Shown piece by piece: positions 33,376-42,282 of a DNA stretch of 64,000 nt (its first letter is position 1; each line of letters begins with the position of its first letter). Under the pieces are notes generated by a model. That model saw only the letters and a list, made by a program, of their open reading frames with translations. It had not been told where the DNA came from and made no database searches. A program made the position numbers and the translations under genes. The stretch is from Arthrobacter sp. CDRTa11 (GTDB lineage Bacteria > Actinomycetota > Actinomycetes > Actinomycetales > Micrococcaceae): the NCBI RefSeq assembly GCF_026427775.1, contig NZ_CP044532.1:558001-622000 (forward strand), read 5' to 3'.

Positions 33376-33393
33376 TAATAAGCAGCCTTATGA
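33376..33393. promoter_or_regulatory. TAnTAAGCA dyad, site 3
   Basis: TAATAAGCAGCCTTATGA, imperfect, in the 149-bp divergent promoter region between the epimerase-like gene and the sigma factor. Its left half (TAATAAGCA) matches the two other sites. Confidence 0.45.
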
Positions 33394-33454
33394 TTTCCTA
33401 CTTCTAAGTCTTGCCGCAGGCTTTCGGAATCCGAGCCCGAAGGAACCAACGACA

Positions 33455-34363
33455 ATGCCTGATCTTATTGCTGCGCTTGCCGTGGAGAATACCAGAGCTG
33501 AGACGCGTCCGGTGGAGGTTCCTCCACCCAACTCTCCTGTTAGGGGTGGGCGCCTCCGACAAACTTTCGAAAACGACCTGGTCCTGAGCTACCTGGACCT
33601 CGCTGAAGCGCTGGCCGCCCGGTTTGAGGCCCGAGGCCGGGAGCGGGCCGACCTCAACCAGGTGGCATACCTGGGCCTGGTCAAGGCCGCGCGAGGCTTT
33701 GACCAGACAAAAGGTGACAGCTTTCCGGCCTATGCAGCGCCCACTATTACTGGCGAACTTAAGAGGTACCTCCGCGACAGGAGTTGGGTGGTCAGGCCAC
33801 CAAGGCACATCCAGGATCTGCGTTCGCGCCTGTTCCGCGTGGAGCCTGAATTGGCCCAGACGCTGGGAAGGAACCCCACTGTCGACGAGCTAGCCCAGGA
33901 ACTGGGAGTGGAAAGTGGGGAGGTGCAGGAGGCCATCTCGGCGTCGAGCAGCCTGCATCCGGACTCGCTCGACGCCGTAAACCCGAACAGCGATGCGCCT
34001 CCGATCGCAGAGGTGCTCGCCGCTCCTGAAACGCCCCTGGAACGGCTCGAAGAGCTCGCCTGCTTGCGGGAAGCCATGGAGGAGCTCGATCCCGGGGACC
34101 GGGAACTGTTATACCGGCGGTACTTCTGCGAAGAGACCCAGGTTGAACTGGGCAAACGCCTGGGAATGTCCCAGATGCAGGTTTCGCGGCGTTTGGCCCG
34201 CGTGCTGGTGGAACTGCAGCGCAGGCTTCTGGAAAACAGCTACGTTGCCGAATCCAGGACCGGGGAAGCCCTGCACCTGTCCGCTGCTCCGCGAAGGGCC
34301 GGATCCGGCCGGCCGTCCAATGGATCGCAGCGGGGCAGCCGTTCCCGAGTCTCCACCCGGTGA
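33455..34363 (+). CDS. RNA polymerase sigma factor, SigB/SigF/SigG family
   Basis: 302 aa from ATG 33455 (AAGGA upstream, 10-base spacing). Region 2 contains LNQVAYLGLVKAARGFD and SFPAYAAPTITGELKRYLRD, region 3 has ELAQTLGRNPTVDELAQELG, and region 4 has LGKRLGMSQMQVSRRLARVL. These are group 3 stress/sporulation-type sigma hallmarks. Usually such factors are held by an anti-sigma factor, but none is adjacent here. The basic, Gly/Ser-rich C-terminal tail (GSGRPSNGSQRGSRSR) is unusual. Neighbouring stress genes are obvious candidate targets (inference). Confidence 0.92.
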   Translation: MPDLIAALAVENTRAETRPVEVPPPNSPVRGGRLRQTFENDLVLSYLDLAEALAARFEARGRERADLNQVAYLGLVKAARGFDQTKGDSFPAYAAPTITGELKRYLRDRSWVVRPPRHIQDLRSRLFRVEPELAQTLGRNPTVDELAQELGVESGEVQEAISASSSLHPDSLDAVNPNSDAPPIAEVLAAPETPLERLEELACLREAMEELDPGDRELLYRRYFCEETQVELGKRLGMSQMQVSRRLARVLVELQRRLLENSYVAESRTGEALHLSAAPRRAGSGRPSNGSQRGSRSRVSTR

Positions 34364-34402
34364 GGTGGGATCGGCTGGCCCTCTCCTCCAAGCCCCACCT
34401 GC

Positions 34403-34465
34403 GCGAAAGAACACGCGAAAGAACACTTGTGGCCCTGGGAGTCAGGGCCTCAAGTGTCCGTTCGC
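34403..34465. repeat. Hairpin built from the AAGTGTCCGTTCGCGC repeat, with 12-bp tandem duplicate
   Basis: Arms 34415-34437 and 34443-34465 match at 20 of 23 positions around a 5-base loop (GCGAAAGAACACTTG... with ...CAAGTGTCCGTTCGC). GCGAAAGAACAC occurs twice in tandem (34403-34414, 34415-34426). The right arm is the same sequence as the four repeats at 17589-17700. It lies after the sigma gene and may also act as a terminator before the heptose cluster. Confidence 0.7.
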
Positions 34466-34548
34466 GCCTAGGTGCGGGATGGCGCCGGCCAGGAGAAGAA
34501 GTGCCTCCACGCTGTTTAGGAGCTGCTGCTCCGGGGAACAAGGTGGAT

Positions 34549-35088
34549 ATGGGAAGCTCCGCAACTCCGCAGCTCAAGGCTGTCCTGTTCGACAGGGACG
34601 GAACCTTGGTGGTTGATGTGCCTTACAACGGGGATCCCGGCCTGGTCCAGCCCATGCCGGGGGCCAAGGACGTGCTGGATTCCCTCCGCCGCCAGGGGCT
34701 GGCAACCGGAGTGATCAGCAACCAGTCCGGGATTGCCCGCGGCATCCTCACCGCTGCGGACGTGGCGGGCGTCAACGCGAGGGTGGAGGAGCTCCTGGGT
34801 CCTTTTGATGTGTGGGAGGTGTGCCCGCACTCGGAGGAAGACGGCTGCGCCTGCCGGAAGCCCGCCCCGGGAATGGTGCACATCGCCTGCCGGAAACTGG
34901 GAATCGAACCTTCCGAGGCCGCGCTCATCGGTGACATTGGAAGTGACATCCTCGCCGCCGAGGCTGCCGGCGCCAGAGGCATCCTGGTGCCTACTGCGGT
35001 GACCCGCCCGGACGAAGTCAGCCGGTCCGCATTGGTTGCCAGTGATCTTGCCGGGGCCGTGGATCTGCTCCTGGAGCGGACACAGTAA
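34549..35088 (+). CDS. gmhB: D-glycero-heptose-1,7-bisphosphate phosphatase-like HAD protein
   Basis: 179 aa from ATG 34549 (AAGGTGG upstream). HAD-IIIA phosphatase removing the 7-phosphate of heptose-1,7-bisphosphate: nucleophile FDRDGTLVVD (about 14-23), ISNQSGIARG (motif II), and a zinc-binding CPHSEEDGCACRKP (Cys/His/Cys/Cys) typical of GmhB. Then KPAPGM and IGDIGSDILAA. It is the first gene of a nine-gene rightward cluster. The stop overlaps the next start (TAATG). Confidence 0.9.
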   Translation: MGSSATPQLKAVLFDRDGTLVVDVPYNGDPGLVQPMPGAKDVLDSLRRQGLATGVISNQSGIARGILTAADVAGVNARVEELLGPFDVWEVCPHSEEDGCACRKPAPGMVHIACRKLGIEPSEAALIGDIGSDILAAEAAGARGILVPTAVTRPDEVSRSALVASDLAGAVDLLLERTQ

Positions 35089-36176
35089 TGGGACGCGTCC
35101 TGGTGGCAAGGCTGGACAGCATGGGCGACGTCCTGCTCGCCGGCCCGGCCGTCCGGGCCGTTGCCAATGGCCGCCGGACGGATGGAAGCCAGCCAAACCA
35201 GGTGGTGATGCTGTGCGGCAGCCAGGGAGAGGACGCTGCGTCCATGCTGCCCGGGGCGGCGGAAGTCTACAGCTGGGACTGCCCGTGGATCATGAATCCT
35301 GCGCCCAAGATGACCTGGCCGCACGCCGACAGGTTGGTGGACTACGTCAGCAACTCCAGGATCACCGAGGCCGTGATCCTGACGTCCTTCCACCAGTCCC
35401 CGCTGCCGCTTGCCCTGCTGCTCCGCCTTGCCGGCGTGGAAAGGATCAGCGGAGCCTCCACGGACTACGCCGGTTCCCTCCTGGATGTCAGGCTCAAGCC
35501 TGGCGAGGACTTTCCGGAAGACCAGCCCGAGGCAGAACGGGCCCTCGGTATCGCACAGGCTGCCGGCTTCACATTGCCGGCAGGAGACGACGGCAAACTG
35601 CGGGTGGACCGTGTTCCGGACGTCAAGGATTTGGTGGGGGAAGGTCCCTATGTGGTGGTCCATCCCGGGGCGGCAGTGCCGGCGAGAGCCTGGCCGCCGT
35701 TTCACCATGCGGCCGCCGTCGAACTCCTTGAAGGAGCCGGTCACCGGGTAGTGGTGACCGGCGGGCCCGGGGACACGTCGCTGACGGCCACCGTGGCAGG
35801 ACCATCGGCCCTGGACCTGGGCGGACGCACCGACCTCCGCACCCTGGCGGGGGTGCTGGCGGGTGCTGAGGCAGTGGTGATCGGCAACACCGGCCCGGCC
35901 CATCTGGCTGCCGCCGTGGGAACCCCGGTCGCCTGCCTCTTCTCCCCGGTGGTGCCTGCAGTGCGGTGGGCCCCCTACGGTGTGCCCCTGGAACTTCTGG
36001 GCGACCAAAGTGCACCGTGCCGGCTCACGCGTGCCCGGGTTTGTCCCGTGCCAGGCCATCCCTGCCTGGATTCCGTGCCTCCGGAGGAGGTGGTGCAGGC
36101 CGTGGAGCGTCTGATCGGCGGGGTCACCTCCTTCAGCACCCACCTCAGCACCCGAAGAAAGGCTCGCAAACGATGA
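35088..36176 (+). CDS. Glycosyltransferase family 9 (heptosyltransferase-like)
   Basis: 362 aa. GT9/heptosyltransferase family: N-terminal VLVARLDSMGDVLLAGPAVRA and a C-terminal nucleotide-sugar site (VVVHPGAAVPARAWP, then VVVTGGPGDTSL, GNTGPAHLAAAVGTPVACLFSPV). In Gram-negatives, family members transfer heptose from ADP-heptose to LPS; there is no LPS here, so the acceptor is unknown. The frame joins gmhB by a TAATG overlap and the next gene by ATGA, so tightly coupled. No membrane helix, so cytoplasmic. Confidence 0.88.
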   Translation: MGRVLVARLDSMGDVLLAGPAVRAVANGRRTDGSQPNQVVMLCGSQGEDAASMLPGAAEVYSWDCPWIMNPAPKMTWPHADRLVDYVSNSRITEAVILTSFHQSPLPLALLLRLAGVERISGASTDYAGSLLDVRLKPGEDFPEDQPEAERALGIAQAAGFTLPAGDDGKLRVDRVPDVKDLVGEGPYVVVHPGAAVPARAWPPFHHAAAVELLEGAGHRVVVTGGPGDTSLTATVAGPSALDLGGRTDLRTLAGVLAGAEAVVIGNTGPAHLAAAVGTPVACLFSPVVPAVRWAPYGVPLELLGDQSAPCRLTRARVCPVPGHPCLDSVPPEEVVQAVERLIGGVTSFSTHLSTRRKARKR

Positions 36177-37201
36177 GACTCCTGCTGTGGCACGTCCACG
36201 GTTCGTGGACCGACGCGTTCGTCCGTGGACGCCATGAATACCTGCTGCCCGTCCTGCCGGAGGGCGGGCCCTGGGGCCTGGGCCGGGCAGGCAGGGAGTG
36301 GCCAGCCACTGTCCGGGAAGTCGCGCTGGCGGAGTTGGACGCCGACGCCGTGGACGCCGTCGTTCTTCAGCGTCCCGAAGAAATTGCGGAAGTGTTCAGG
36401 GCGCTGGGCCGCCGCCCTGGCCGGGACCTGCCCGCGGTGTACGTGGAGCACAACACTCCGAAGGGGAATTTTCCCTTCATCCGGCATCCGCTGGCTGAGC
36501 AGGCAAGCATTCCGGTGGTCCACGTGACCCATTTCAACAGGTTGGCCTGGGACAGCGGCTCGGCCCCCACCCTGGTCATTGAGCACGGGATCCCGGACCC
36601 GGGACTCCTTTATACGGGAGAGCTGCCGGAACTGGGAGTGGTGGTCAATGAGCCTGTGCGGCGTGGGCGGGTGACCGGTACGGACCTCCTGCCGGTGTTC
36701 GCCTCCGTGGCGCCGCTGCAGGTCTTCGGCATGCAAACCCAAGGACTGGCAGCCGCCATCGGAATAGGGGAATCACGCCTCACGTCGCGGGGCGATCTGA
36801 GGACGCGCGAACTGCACAGGGAATTGTCCCGATGCCGGGTCTACGTCCATCCCATGCGGTGGACCTCCCTGGGACTGTCCCTCCTGGAAGCGATGCACCT
36901 GGGCATGCCGGTGGTAGCGCTTGCTGCCACGGAAGCGCCGCGGGCGGTGCCGCCCGAAGCGGGAGCCATATCTGCCGACATGGACGAACTGCTGCGCTGC
37001 GCCGCCCGGCTGGTGGCCAATCCGGAAGAAGCCCGACGGCGGGGCGCCGCCGCCAGGGAAGCGGCACTGGCGCGCTACAGCCTGGACAGGTTCCTGGGCC
37101 GCTGGGATGAAGTGCTGGCGGACCTGGCGCCCCGGCCGAAAGCCAACGAACGTCTGGAAGAGAAGATCCTGATTCCGGCGCGAGAGAGGAAGACCCCATG
37201 A
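36173..37201 (+). CDS. Glycosyltransferase, GT4-like
   Basis: 342 aa from ATG 36173, overlapping the previous stop. N-terminal [19 protein letters not shown] and [11 protein letters not shown]; the C-terminal half has the GT4-type pocket [27 protein letters not shown] (position of E conserved) followed by PRAVPPEAG. No signal peptide or membrane helix. Donor and acceptor unknown. The position between a GT9 and a second GT4 suggests sequential sugar additions to one product. Confidence 0.85.
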   Translation: MRLLLWHVHGSWTDAFVRGRHEYLLPVLPEGGPWGLGRAGREWPATVREVALAELDADAVDAVVLQRPEEIAEVFRALGRRPGRDLPAVYVEHNTPKGNFPFIRHPLAEQASIPVVHVTHFNRLAWDSGSAPTLVIEHGIPDPGLLYTGELPELGVVVNEPVRRGRVTGTDLLPVFASVAPLQVFGMQTQGLAAAIGIGESRLTSRGDLRTRELHRELSRCRVYVHPMRWTSLGLSLLEAMHLGMPVVALAATEAPRAVPPEAGAISADMDELLRCAARLVANPEEARRRGAAAREAALARYSLDRFLGRWDEVLADLAPRPKANERLEEKILIPARERKTP

Positions 37202-38451
37202 AAATCTCCATGATTTCAGAACACGCCAGTCCGCTGGCGGCACTGGGCGGGGTGGATGCCGGCGGGCAGAACGTGCATGTTGCGGCATTGTCCGAGGCCT
37301 TGGCCAAGAGGGGGCACACGGTGACCGTCTACACCCGGAGGGACGCAACGGAGCTTCCCGCCAGGGTGAAGGTGGGCCGCCGGCTGGAAGTGGTCCATGT
37401 GGATGCCGGACCGGCCTGCCACATTCCCAAGGATGAGCTTCTTCCGTTGATGGGGGAGCTTGCGGACGGCGTCGCCAAGGATTGGGGGCAGCGTCGGCCC
37501 GACGTGGTCCACGGCCATTTTTGGATGTCCGGCCTCGCGGCCCTGTACGCGGCGCGGCGGGAGGGGGCAGGCTACCAGGTGCCGGTCATCCAGACTTTCC
37601 ATGCCCTGGGAACTGTCAAACGGAGGCATCAGGGCGCCGAGGACACCAGTCCGTTGGAGCGCCGCTGGCTGGAACCCGGGGTGGGACGCTCCGCAGACAG
37701 GATCATCGCCACCTGTTCGGATGAGGTCTTTGAACTCAAGGCCATGGGGATCAACACGAGCAAGATTTCCATCGCTCCCTGCGGTGTTGACCTTGACCTC
37801 TTCTCCACGGAGGGACCCGCCGACCCCCGGCCAAGGAGGCACCGGATCCTCTCGGTGGGCAGGCTGGTTCCGCGCAAGGGCGTGGATTTGGTGATCCGCG
37901 CACTTCCGCTCCTGAGCGAGGCAGGATTCGACGACGTCGAACTCCTGATTGTGGGCGGTGGCGGGGACTCCAAGGTTCTTGATGCTGACCCGGAAGTACG
38001 CCGCCTCCTGGGGCTGGCCGAGGAACTGAACCTTTCGGATCGGGTGACATTGCAGGGGCAGGTACCCCGGGCCGCCATGCCAGGGATCTTCCGAAGCGCC
38101 GACGCAGTGGTCTGCTCACCCTGGTATGAGCCCTTCGGCATCGTCCCGCTCGAAGCCATGGCTTGTGGAGTGCCGGTGGTGGCTGCGGCAGTGGGCGGGC
38201 TCCGCGACACTGTGGTTGATCACGGCACCGGGCTTCACGTACCGCCGCGGGATCCGGAAGCGATCGCGTCCGCCCTGGCGCTCCTGCTGGGTGATCCAGC
38301 CCTGGCGGCCGAACTCGGCAGAGCCGGGCAATTGAGAGCCCGATCGAGGTATTCCTGGGATCGGGTGGCTGTCGAAACCGAAAAGGCCTACAAGCTGGCG
38401 ATGGCGGAAGCTTCGGCCGGCCGGGTCCCCATGGAAGGAGCTGCGCTGTGA
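37198..38451 (+). CDS. Glycosyltransferase family 4, MshA/sucrose-synthase-like
   Basis: 417 aa. N-terminal [28 protein letters not shown] matches the sucrose-phosphate-synthase/MshA group; HGHFWMSG and QTFHALG are also typical. The donor domain is marked by [15 protein letters not shown] and [19 protein letters not shown] (the catalytic E7 motif). Probable UDP- or GDP-sugar-dependent transferase. Start overlaps the previous gene (ATGA) and its stop overlaps the GTG start of gmhA. Confidence 0.9.
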   Translation: MKISMISEHASPLAALGGVDAGGQNVHVAALSEALAKRGHTVTVYTRRDATELPARVKVGRRLEVVHVDAGPACHIPKDELLPLMGELADGVAKDWGQRRPDVVHGHFWMSGLAALYAARREGAGYQVPVIQTFHALGTVKRRHQGAEDTSPLERRWLEPGVGRSADRIIATCSDEVFELKAMGINTSKISIAPCGVDLDLFSTEGPADPRPRRHRILSVGRLVPRKGVDLVIRALPLLSEAGFDDVELLIVGGGGDSKVLDADPEVRRLLGLAEELNLSDRVTLQGQVPRAAMPGIFRSADAVVCSPWYEPFGIVPLEAMACGVPVVAAAVGGLRDTVVDHGTGLHVPPRDPEAIASALALLLGDPALAAELGRAGQLRARSRYSWDRVAVETEKAYKLAMAEASAGRVPMEGAAL

Positions 38452-39227
38452 CTGCCGAATGGTCCCTTCGTGAGGCGGACGTCCAGGCCCTGGCCCGCCA
38501 CGGCGCGCTTTTCCCGGCGCTTCCTTCCGCAGTGCCTTCCCCCGTTCCTTCCGGTGCAGCCGTTATGGACGCGGGAACAGCCCTTGTGGACGCGGCCGCG
38601 GCACATGCTGTTCGCGCCCACCTGGACAACGTCCTGCCTGCGCTGGACTCGCTCCGGAGCCAGTCGGACCGCCTGGCCGCGTGGGGAGTTGAGCTGGCCC
38701 AGCGCCTGCTCCGGGGGCAGCGGGTGATGGCCGCGGGCAACGGCGGGTCGGCCGCCGAGGCCCAGCACCTGACCGCTGAACTGGTAGGACGGTTCGACGG
38801 CGAGCGGATCCCCTTCTCCGCGATCTCCCTCCACGCCGAGACCTCGGCGGTGACGGCGATTTCCAATGACTACGGCTACGACGAGGTGTTCGCCCGGCAG
38901 ATCCGGGCCCACGGCCGTTCCGGTGACGTGCTGGTCCTGCTATCCACCAGCGGCAAGAGCCCCAACCTGCTCAGGGCCGCGGAAACAGCCGCCCGGCTCA
39001 ACATCACCACTTGGGCACTGACGGGACCCGGGCCCAACCCCCTGGCCTTGGCCTGTGACGAGGCCGTGACCATTGAAGCCATTAACGCCAACGCCCAGGA
39101 AGGGCACCTGATCGCGCTGCATGCCATCTGCCGGGCCTTCGACCTGGAGGTCAACCGGAGCGGAGCCGGAAACCACAGCAGGGACTACTCTGGCAGCCCT
39201 GATGGAGAAGCAGGAGGCCGGGCATGA
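38448..39227 (+). CDS. gmhA: Phosphoheptose isomerase (SIS domain)
   Basis: 259 aa from GTG 38448. Sedoheptulose-7-phosphate isomerase: the SIS domain has [23 protein letters not shown] (GmhA-type phosphate loop), [15 protein letters not shown], and [18 protein letters not shown]. It is longer than usual by about 60 N-terminal residues, mostly Ala/Pro ([18 protein letters not shown]), of no known function. It supplies D-glycero-D-manno-heptose-7-phosphate to the HldE proteins. Coupled by overlaps on both sides. Confidence 0.9.
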   Translation: MTAEWSLREADVQALARHGALFPALPSAVPSPVPSGAAVMDAGTALVDAAAAHAVRAHLDNVLPALDSLRSQSDRLAAWGVELAQRLLRGQRVMAAGNGGSAAEAQHLTAELVGRFDGERIPFSAISLHAETSAVTAISNDYGYDEVFARQIRAHGRSGDVLVLLSTSGKSPNLLRAAETAARLNITTWALTGPGPNPLALACDEAVTIEAINANAQEGHLIALHAICRAFDLEVNRSGAGNHSRDYSGSPDGEAGGRA

Positions 39228-40606
39228 GGATCGTTGTGGTGGGCGACGCAATCTTGGATGTTGACCTGTCCGGCGAGGCCACCCGGCTCAGTCCCGATGC
39301 CCCTGTGCCCGTAGTTGACGTCTCCGGGATCAGGCGCCGGGCCGGGGGAGCCGGGCTGGTGGCCCGGATGCTGGCGGAGGACGGCTGGCCCGTCACCCTG
39401 GTGACGGTCCTGGCAGATGACGACGCCGGACGGCAGCTTGAGGCGGCGCTCGCGGGAGTCCGGCTTGTGGCCGGGCCCAGCAGCTTCCCGTCGCCGGTCA
39501 AGACCCGGGTCCGGGCAGGCTCCCATCCCGTGGTCCGTTTTGACCAGGGCTGCGGGCCAACGCCGGTACCCGAGGTGACTCCAGCGATGCTGCGGGCCGT
39601 GGAAAAGGCCGGGGCCATCATCGTTGCCGACTACGGCCGCGGTCTGGCCGCCAACGCACAGCTGAGGGAACTTCTGACAAGACTGGCCGACGATGTTCCC
39701 ATCGTATGGGACCCGCACCCCTCCGGGGCCCCTCCCGTTCCGGGGGTAGCCGTGGTGACGCCCAACCTGTCCGAAGCCCACAAGGCCGCCGGCAGCGGGA
39801 CCGCGGCGCCCGGAAACATGGCCTCCTCCAATGGAGCCGGGGACGTTGCGGGCGTCCTGCTGGACCAGTGGCGCAGCCGTGCCGTCCTGGTGACCACCGG
39901 GGAACATGGCGCCGTTCTCCTGACCCGGCGGGACCCAACGCCCCAGCTTGTTCCCGTTCCCCGGGTGGAGGTGGGCGATCCCTGCGGTGCCGGCGATAGG
40001 CTGGCCGCCAGCCTGGCCGTCCACCTGCTGGCAGGCCGTGACCTTCAGGACGCGTCCGTACTCGCTGTCCATGAGGCCGCAGATTTCCTGGCGGCCGGAG
40101 GGGTGGCGTCCCTGCCGGATCCCTCCGCGCCGGGGAAAGCCAGGCACCGCACCACTGAGCCGCTCCTGCTGGCCCGCAGCGTGCGGGAGAACGGCGGCAC
40201 GGTGGTTGCCACCGGAGGCTGCTTCGACCTGTTGCACGCCGGGCATGTCAGGTCATTGGCAGCAGCCCGGGAACTGGGGGACTGCCTTATTGTCTGTCTG
40301 AACTCGGATGCCTCGGCCCACCGCCTGAAAGGAGAGCAGCGCCCCATCATGGGCCAGCAGGACCGGGCGGAGTTGTTGCTGGCGCTGGAGTGTGTGGACG
40401 CAGTGATGATTTTTGACGAGGACACGCCGGAGGCCGCGCTGGACCGGCTTCGGCCCGATATCTGGGTCAAGGGCGGCGACTACAAAGGTGCGCGCCTGCC
40501 CGAAGCGGAACTGGTGGAGAGCTGGGGCGGACGCTGCGTCACCGTTCCCTACCATCCGGCCCGCTCCACCACCCTTCTGGCCGACGCCCTGGCGAAGGTC
40601 AGCTGA
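39224..40606 (+). CDS. Bifunctional heptose kinase / nucleotidyltransferase, HldE-like (copy 1)
   Basis: 460 aa. N-terminal PfkB/ribokinase domain (1-about 300; catalytic Asp258 in GAGDR) phosphorylates heptose-7-phosphate at C1; C-terminal cytidylyltransferase-fold domain (about 325-460) has GGCFDLLHAGHVRSL with His338 and LNSDASAHRLKGEQRPI, WVKGGDY. The kinase half is shorter and more divergent than in canonical HldE. It is one of two such genes in the cluster. Together they could make heptose-1,7-bisphosphate and then NDP-heptose after GmhB. Coupled to gmhA by ATGA. Confidence 0.85.
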   Translation: MRIVVVGDAILDVDLSGEATRLSPDAPVPVVDVSGIRRRAGGAGLVARMLAEDGWPVTLVTVLADDDAGRQLEAALAGVRLVAGPSSFPSPVKTRVRAGSHPVVRFDQGCGPTPVPEVTPAMLRAVEKAGAIIVADYGRGLAANAQLRELLTRLADDVPIVWDPHPSGAPPVPGVAVVTPNLSEAHKAAGSGTAAPGNMASSNGAGDVAGVLLDQWRSRAVLVTTGEHGAVLLTRRDPTPQLVPVPRVEVGDPCGAGDRLAASLAVHLLAGRDLQDASVLAVHEAADFLAAGGVASLPDPSAPGKARHRTTEPLLLARSVRENGGTVVATGGCFDLLHAGHVRSLAAARELGDCLIVCLNSDASAHRLKGEQRPIMGQQDRAELLLALECVDAVMIFDEDTPEAALDRLRPDIWVKGGDYKGARLPEAELVESWGGRCVTVPYHPARSTTLLADALAKVS

Positions 40607-40657
40607 TCAAAAGCAGCCTCATTTCGAAGCATTTTGTTTCCAAGCGAAAGGAACACC

Positions 40658-41359
40658 ATGAACATTCAGTCGCCTTGGCCCGGCCGCGTCCTGGTTACCG
40701 GAGGGGCCTCCGGACTGGGTGCCGCCGTCGTCGAAGCTGTCCTCAGGGCAGGGGGTACGCCGGTGGTCCTGGACCGCGACATCAGCGCAGTTTCGTCCGC
40801 TAAGGCGTTCGAAGTTGACGTCTCGGACCGGCTTGCCGTTGAGCAGGCTGTCCAGGAGGCAGCGGATTCGCTGGGAGGGCTGGATGCGGTGGTCACGGCG
40901 GCGGGAATCGACCGCTGCGGCAAACTGGCGGAGGTTGCCGCGGACGAATGGGAGAAGGTCATCGGCGTCAACCTGCTGGGCACAGTCTCGGTTGTCCGCG
41001 CCGCGTTGCCCCACCTCAAGGCTTCCCGGGGGCGGGTGGTGACCGTGGCTTCGACGCTGGGAAAGCGTGCGGTGGCTGATGCGACCGCGTACTGCGCCTC
41101 CAAGTTTGGCGTGGTGGGCTTCAGCCATGCGCTGGCCGCGGAGACCGGCGGGGAAATCGGCGTGACCACCATGATCCCCGGCGGTATGAAGACCCGCTTC
41201 TTTGATGACAGGACCGAGCAGTACAAACCGCAGGACGACTCCCGGCTCAACAGCCCGGGCAACGTGGCCCAGGCCATCCTGTTTGTGCTGTCCCAGCCCA
41301 CCGGCTGCGAGGTGCGGGAGATGCTCATCTGCCACGAGGAGGAGGGCTCCTGGCCCTGA
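40658..41359 (+). CDS. Short-chain dehydrogenase/reductase
   Basis: 233 aa from ATG 40658 (AAAGGAAC upstream). Classical SDR: Rossmann GGASGLGAAV near the N-terminus, YCASKFGVVGF for the catalytic Tyr/Lys (about 146-150), and TVASTLGKRA for Ser. NAD(P) dependence is expected. Unlike the extended-type HldD epimerases it lacks an extended substrate domain, so it is probably not the heptose 6-epimerase; it may instead reduce or oxidise the sugar (inference). 51 bp after the HldE-like gene. Confidence 0.85.
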   Translation: MNIQSPWPGRVLVTGGASGLGAAVVEAVLRAGGTPVVLDRDISAVSSAKAFEVDVSDRLAVEQAVQEAADSLGGLDAVVTAAGIDRCGKLAEVAADEWEKVIGVNLLGTVSVVRAALPHLKASRGRVVTVASTLGKRAVADATAYCASKFGVVGFSHALAAETGGEIGVTTMIPGGMKTRFFDDRTEQYKPQDDSRLNSPGNVAQAILFVLSQPTGCEVREMLICHEEEGSWP

Positions 41360-41385
41360 GCCCCGCTGTCCGATCCGCGAATGCC

Positions 41386-41429
41386 GCCCTTGACGGCCGG
41401 TTTTAAGGCCGGCCCTTGACGGCTGGTTT
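41386..41429. repeat. 26-bp-period direct repeat
   Basis: GCCCTTGACGGCCGGTTT (41386-41403) and GCCCTTGACGGCTGGTTT (41412-41429) differ at one base. They lie in the 98-bp gap before the methyltransferase. Each contains TTGACG, but no fitting -10 follows, so a promoter is unlikely. Confidence 0.55.
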
Positions 41430-41457
41430 CTGACGTCGTGTTCTTGAAGAGGGGTCC

Positions 41458-42162
41458 ATGCCAGGGAGGATTGCGGTGACGGGACACGAATTGGATCGGC
41501 CAACAGGGCCGCCCCACCTGCAGCACCCACGTTTTGCCAAAAGCTATGCGCGGGCGGTGGAGGTGATGAACCAACGCGGCGCCACGGAGCACCGCCGTGC
41601 CGCACTGTCCGGCCTGTCAGGCAAGGTGATAGAAATCGGGGCAGGGGAAGGCTCAGCGTTTGGGCTCTACCCCAGCTCTGTCACCGAGGTTCTGGCGGTG
41701 GAGCCTGATGATGAGCTCCGGCGGCTGGCCAAGGCCAAGGCGGTGTCCGCCCCGGTTCCGGTCCGGGTGGTGGCCGGAGCGGCGGAGACGATTCCCGCGC
41801 CGAACGCCAGTGCCGACGCCGTGGTCACAAGTCTTGTGCTCTGCAGTGTCGAGGACCAGGCCGCCGTCCTGGCAGAAATCCGGCGGGTTCTGCGGCCCGG
41901 CGGCGCACTGGCGTACTACGAGCATGTCCGTTCGGGCCATAAAGTCCTGGCTGCGCTGCAGGACCTGGTGACGCCGGCCTGGCAGCGCCTGGCCGGCGGC
42001 TGCCATCCGAACCGGGACACGCTGCAGGCCATCTCCTCTGCTGGATTCACCATCCGGGAGAACCGTCGGTTCGGTTTCTCTGCCGGCCCGCTGGTGCCCC
42101 CGGTGGACCACATCCTCGGCCACGCCATATGGCCTGGGGACCGGCAAGGTCCCGGCAGCTGA
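41458..42162 (+). CDS. SAM-dependent methyltransferase
   Basis: 234 aa from ATG 41458 (GAGGGG 3 bases upstream). Class I methyltransferase (Methyltransf_11-like): motif I VIEIGAGEGSAFGLYP (about 55-70), post-I LAVEPDDELRRLA, VVTSLVLCSVED (motif II), VLRPGGALAYYEHV (motif III). Resembles UbiE/phospholipid- or sugar-methylating enzymes. It may decorate the glycoconjugate (inference). Separated by 98 bp from the SDR but same direction. Confidence 0.85.
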   Translation: MPGRIAVTGHELDRPTGPPHLQHPRFAKSYARAVEVMNQRGATEHRRAALSGLSGKVIEIGAGEGSAFGLYPSSVTEVLAVEPDDELRRLAKAKAVSAPVPVRVVAGAAETIPAPNASADAVVTSLVLCSVEDQAAVLAEIRRVLRPGGALAYYEHVRSGHKVLAALQDLVTPAWQRLAGGCHPNRDTLQAISSAGFTIRENRRFGFSAGPLVPPVDHILGHAIWPGDRQGPGS

Positions 42163-42228
42163 CTCAGCTTTCATCAGGTTCGTGTAAACACCGGCTCCCT
42201 GGGTACGGGACAGCAGAGGACGGCACAG

Positions 42229-42258
42229 GCACAGAACGGCACCAGCACAGAACGGCAC
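42229..42258. repeat. 14-bp direct repeat before the aldehyde dehydrogenase
   Basis: GCACAGAACGGCAC occurs at 42229-42242 and 42245-42258. A third degenerate half (ACGGCACAGG) precedes and follows. Located 25 bp upstream of the ALDH start; no function evident. Confidence 0.5.
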
Positions 42259-42282
42259 AGGAGAGTGCTACGGAGGAGATCC

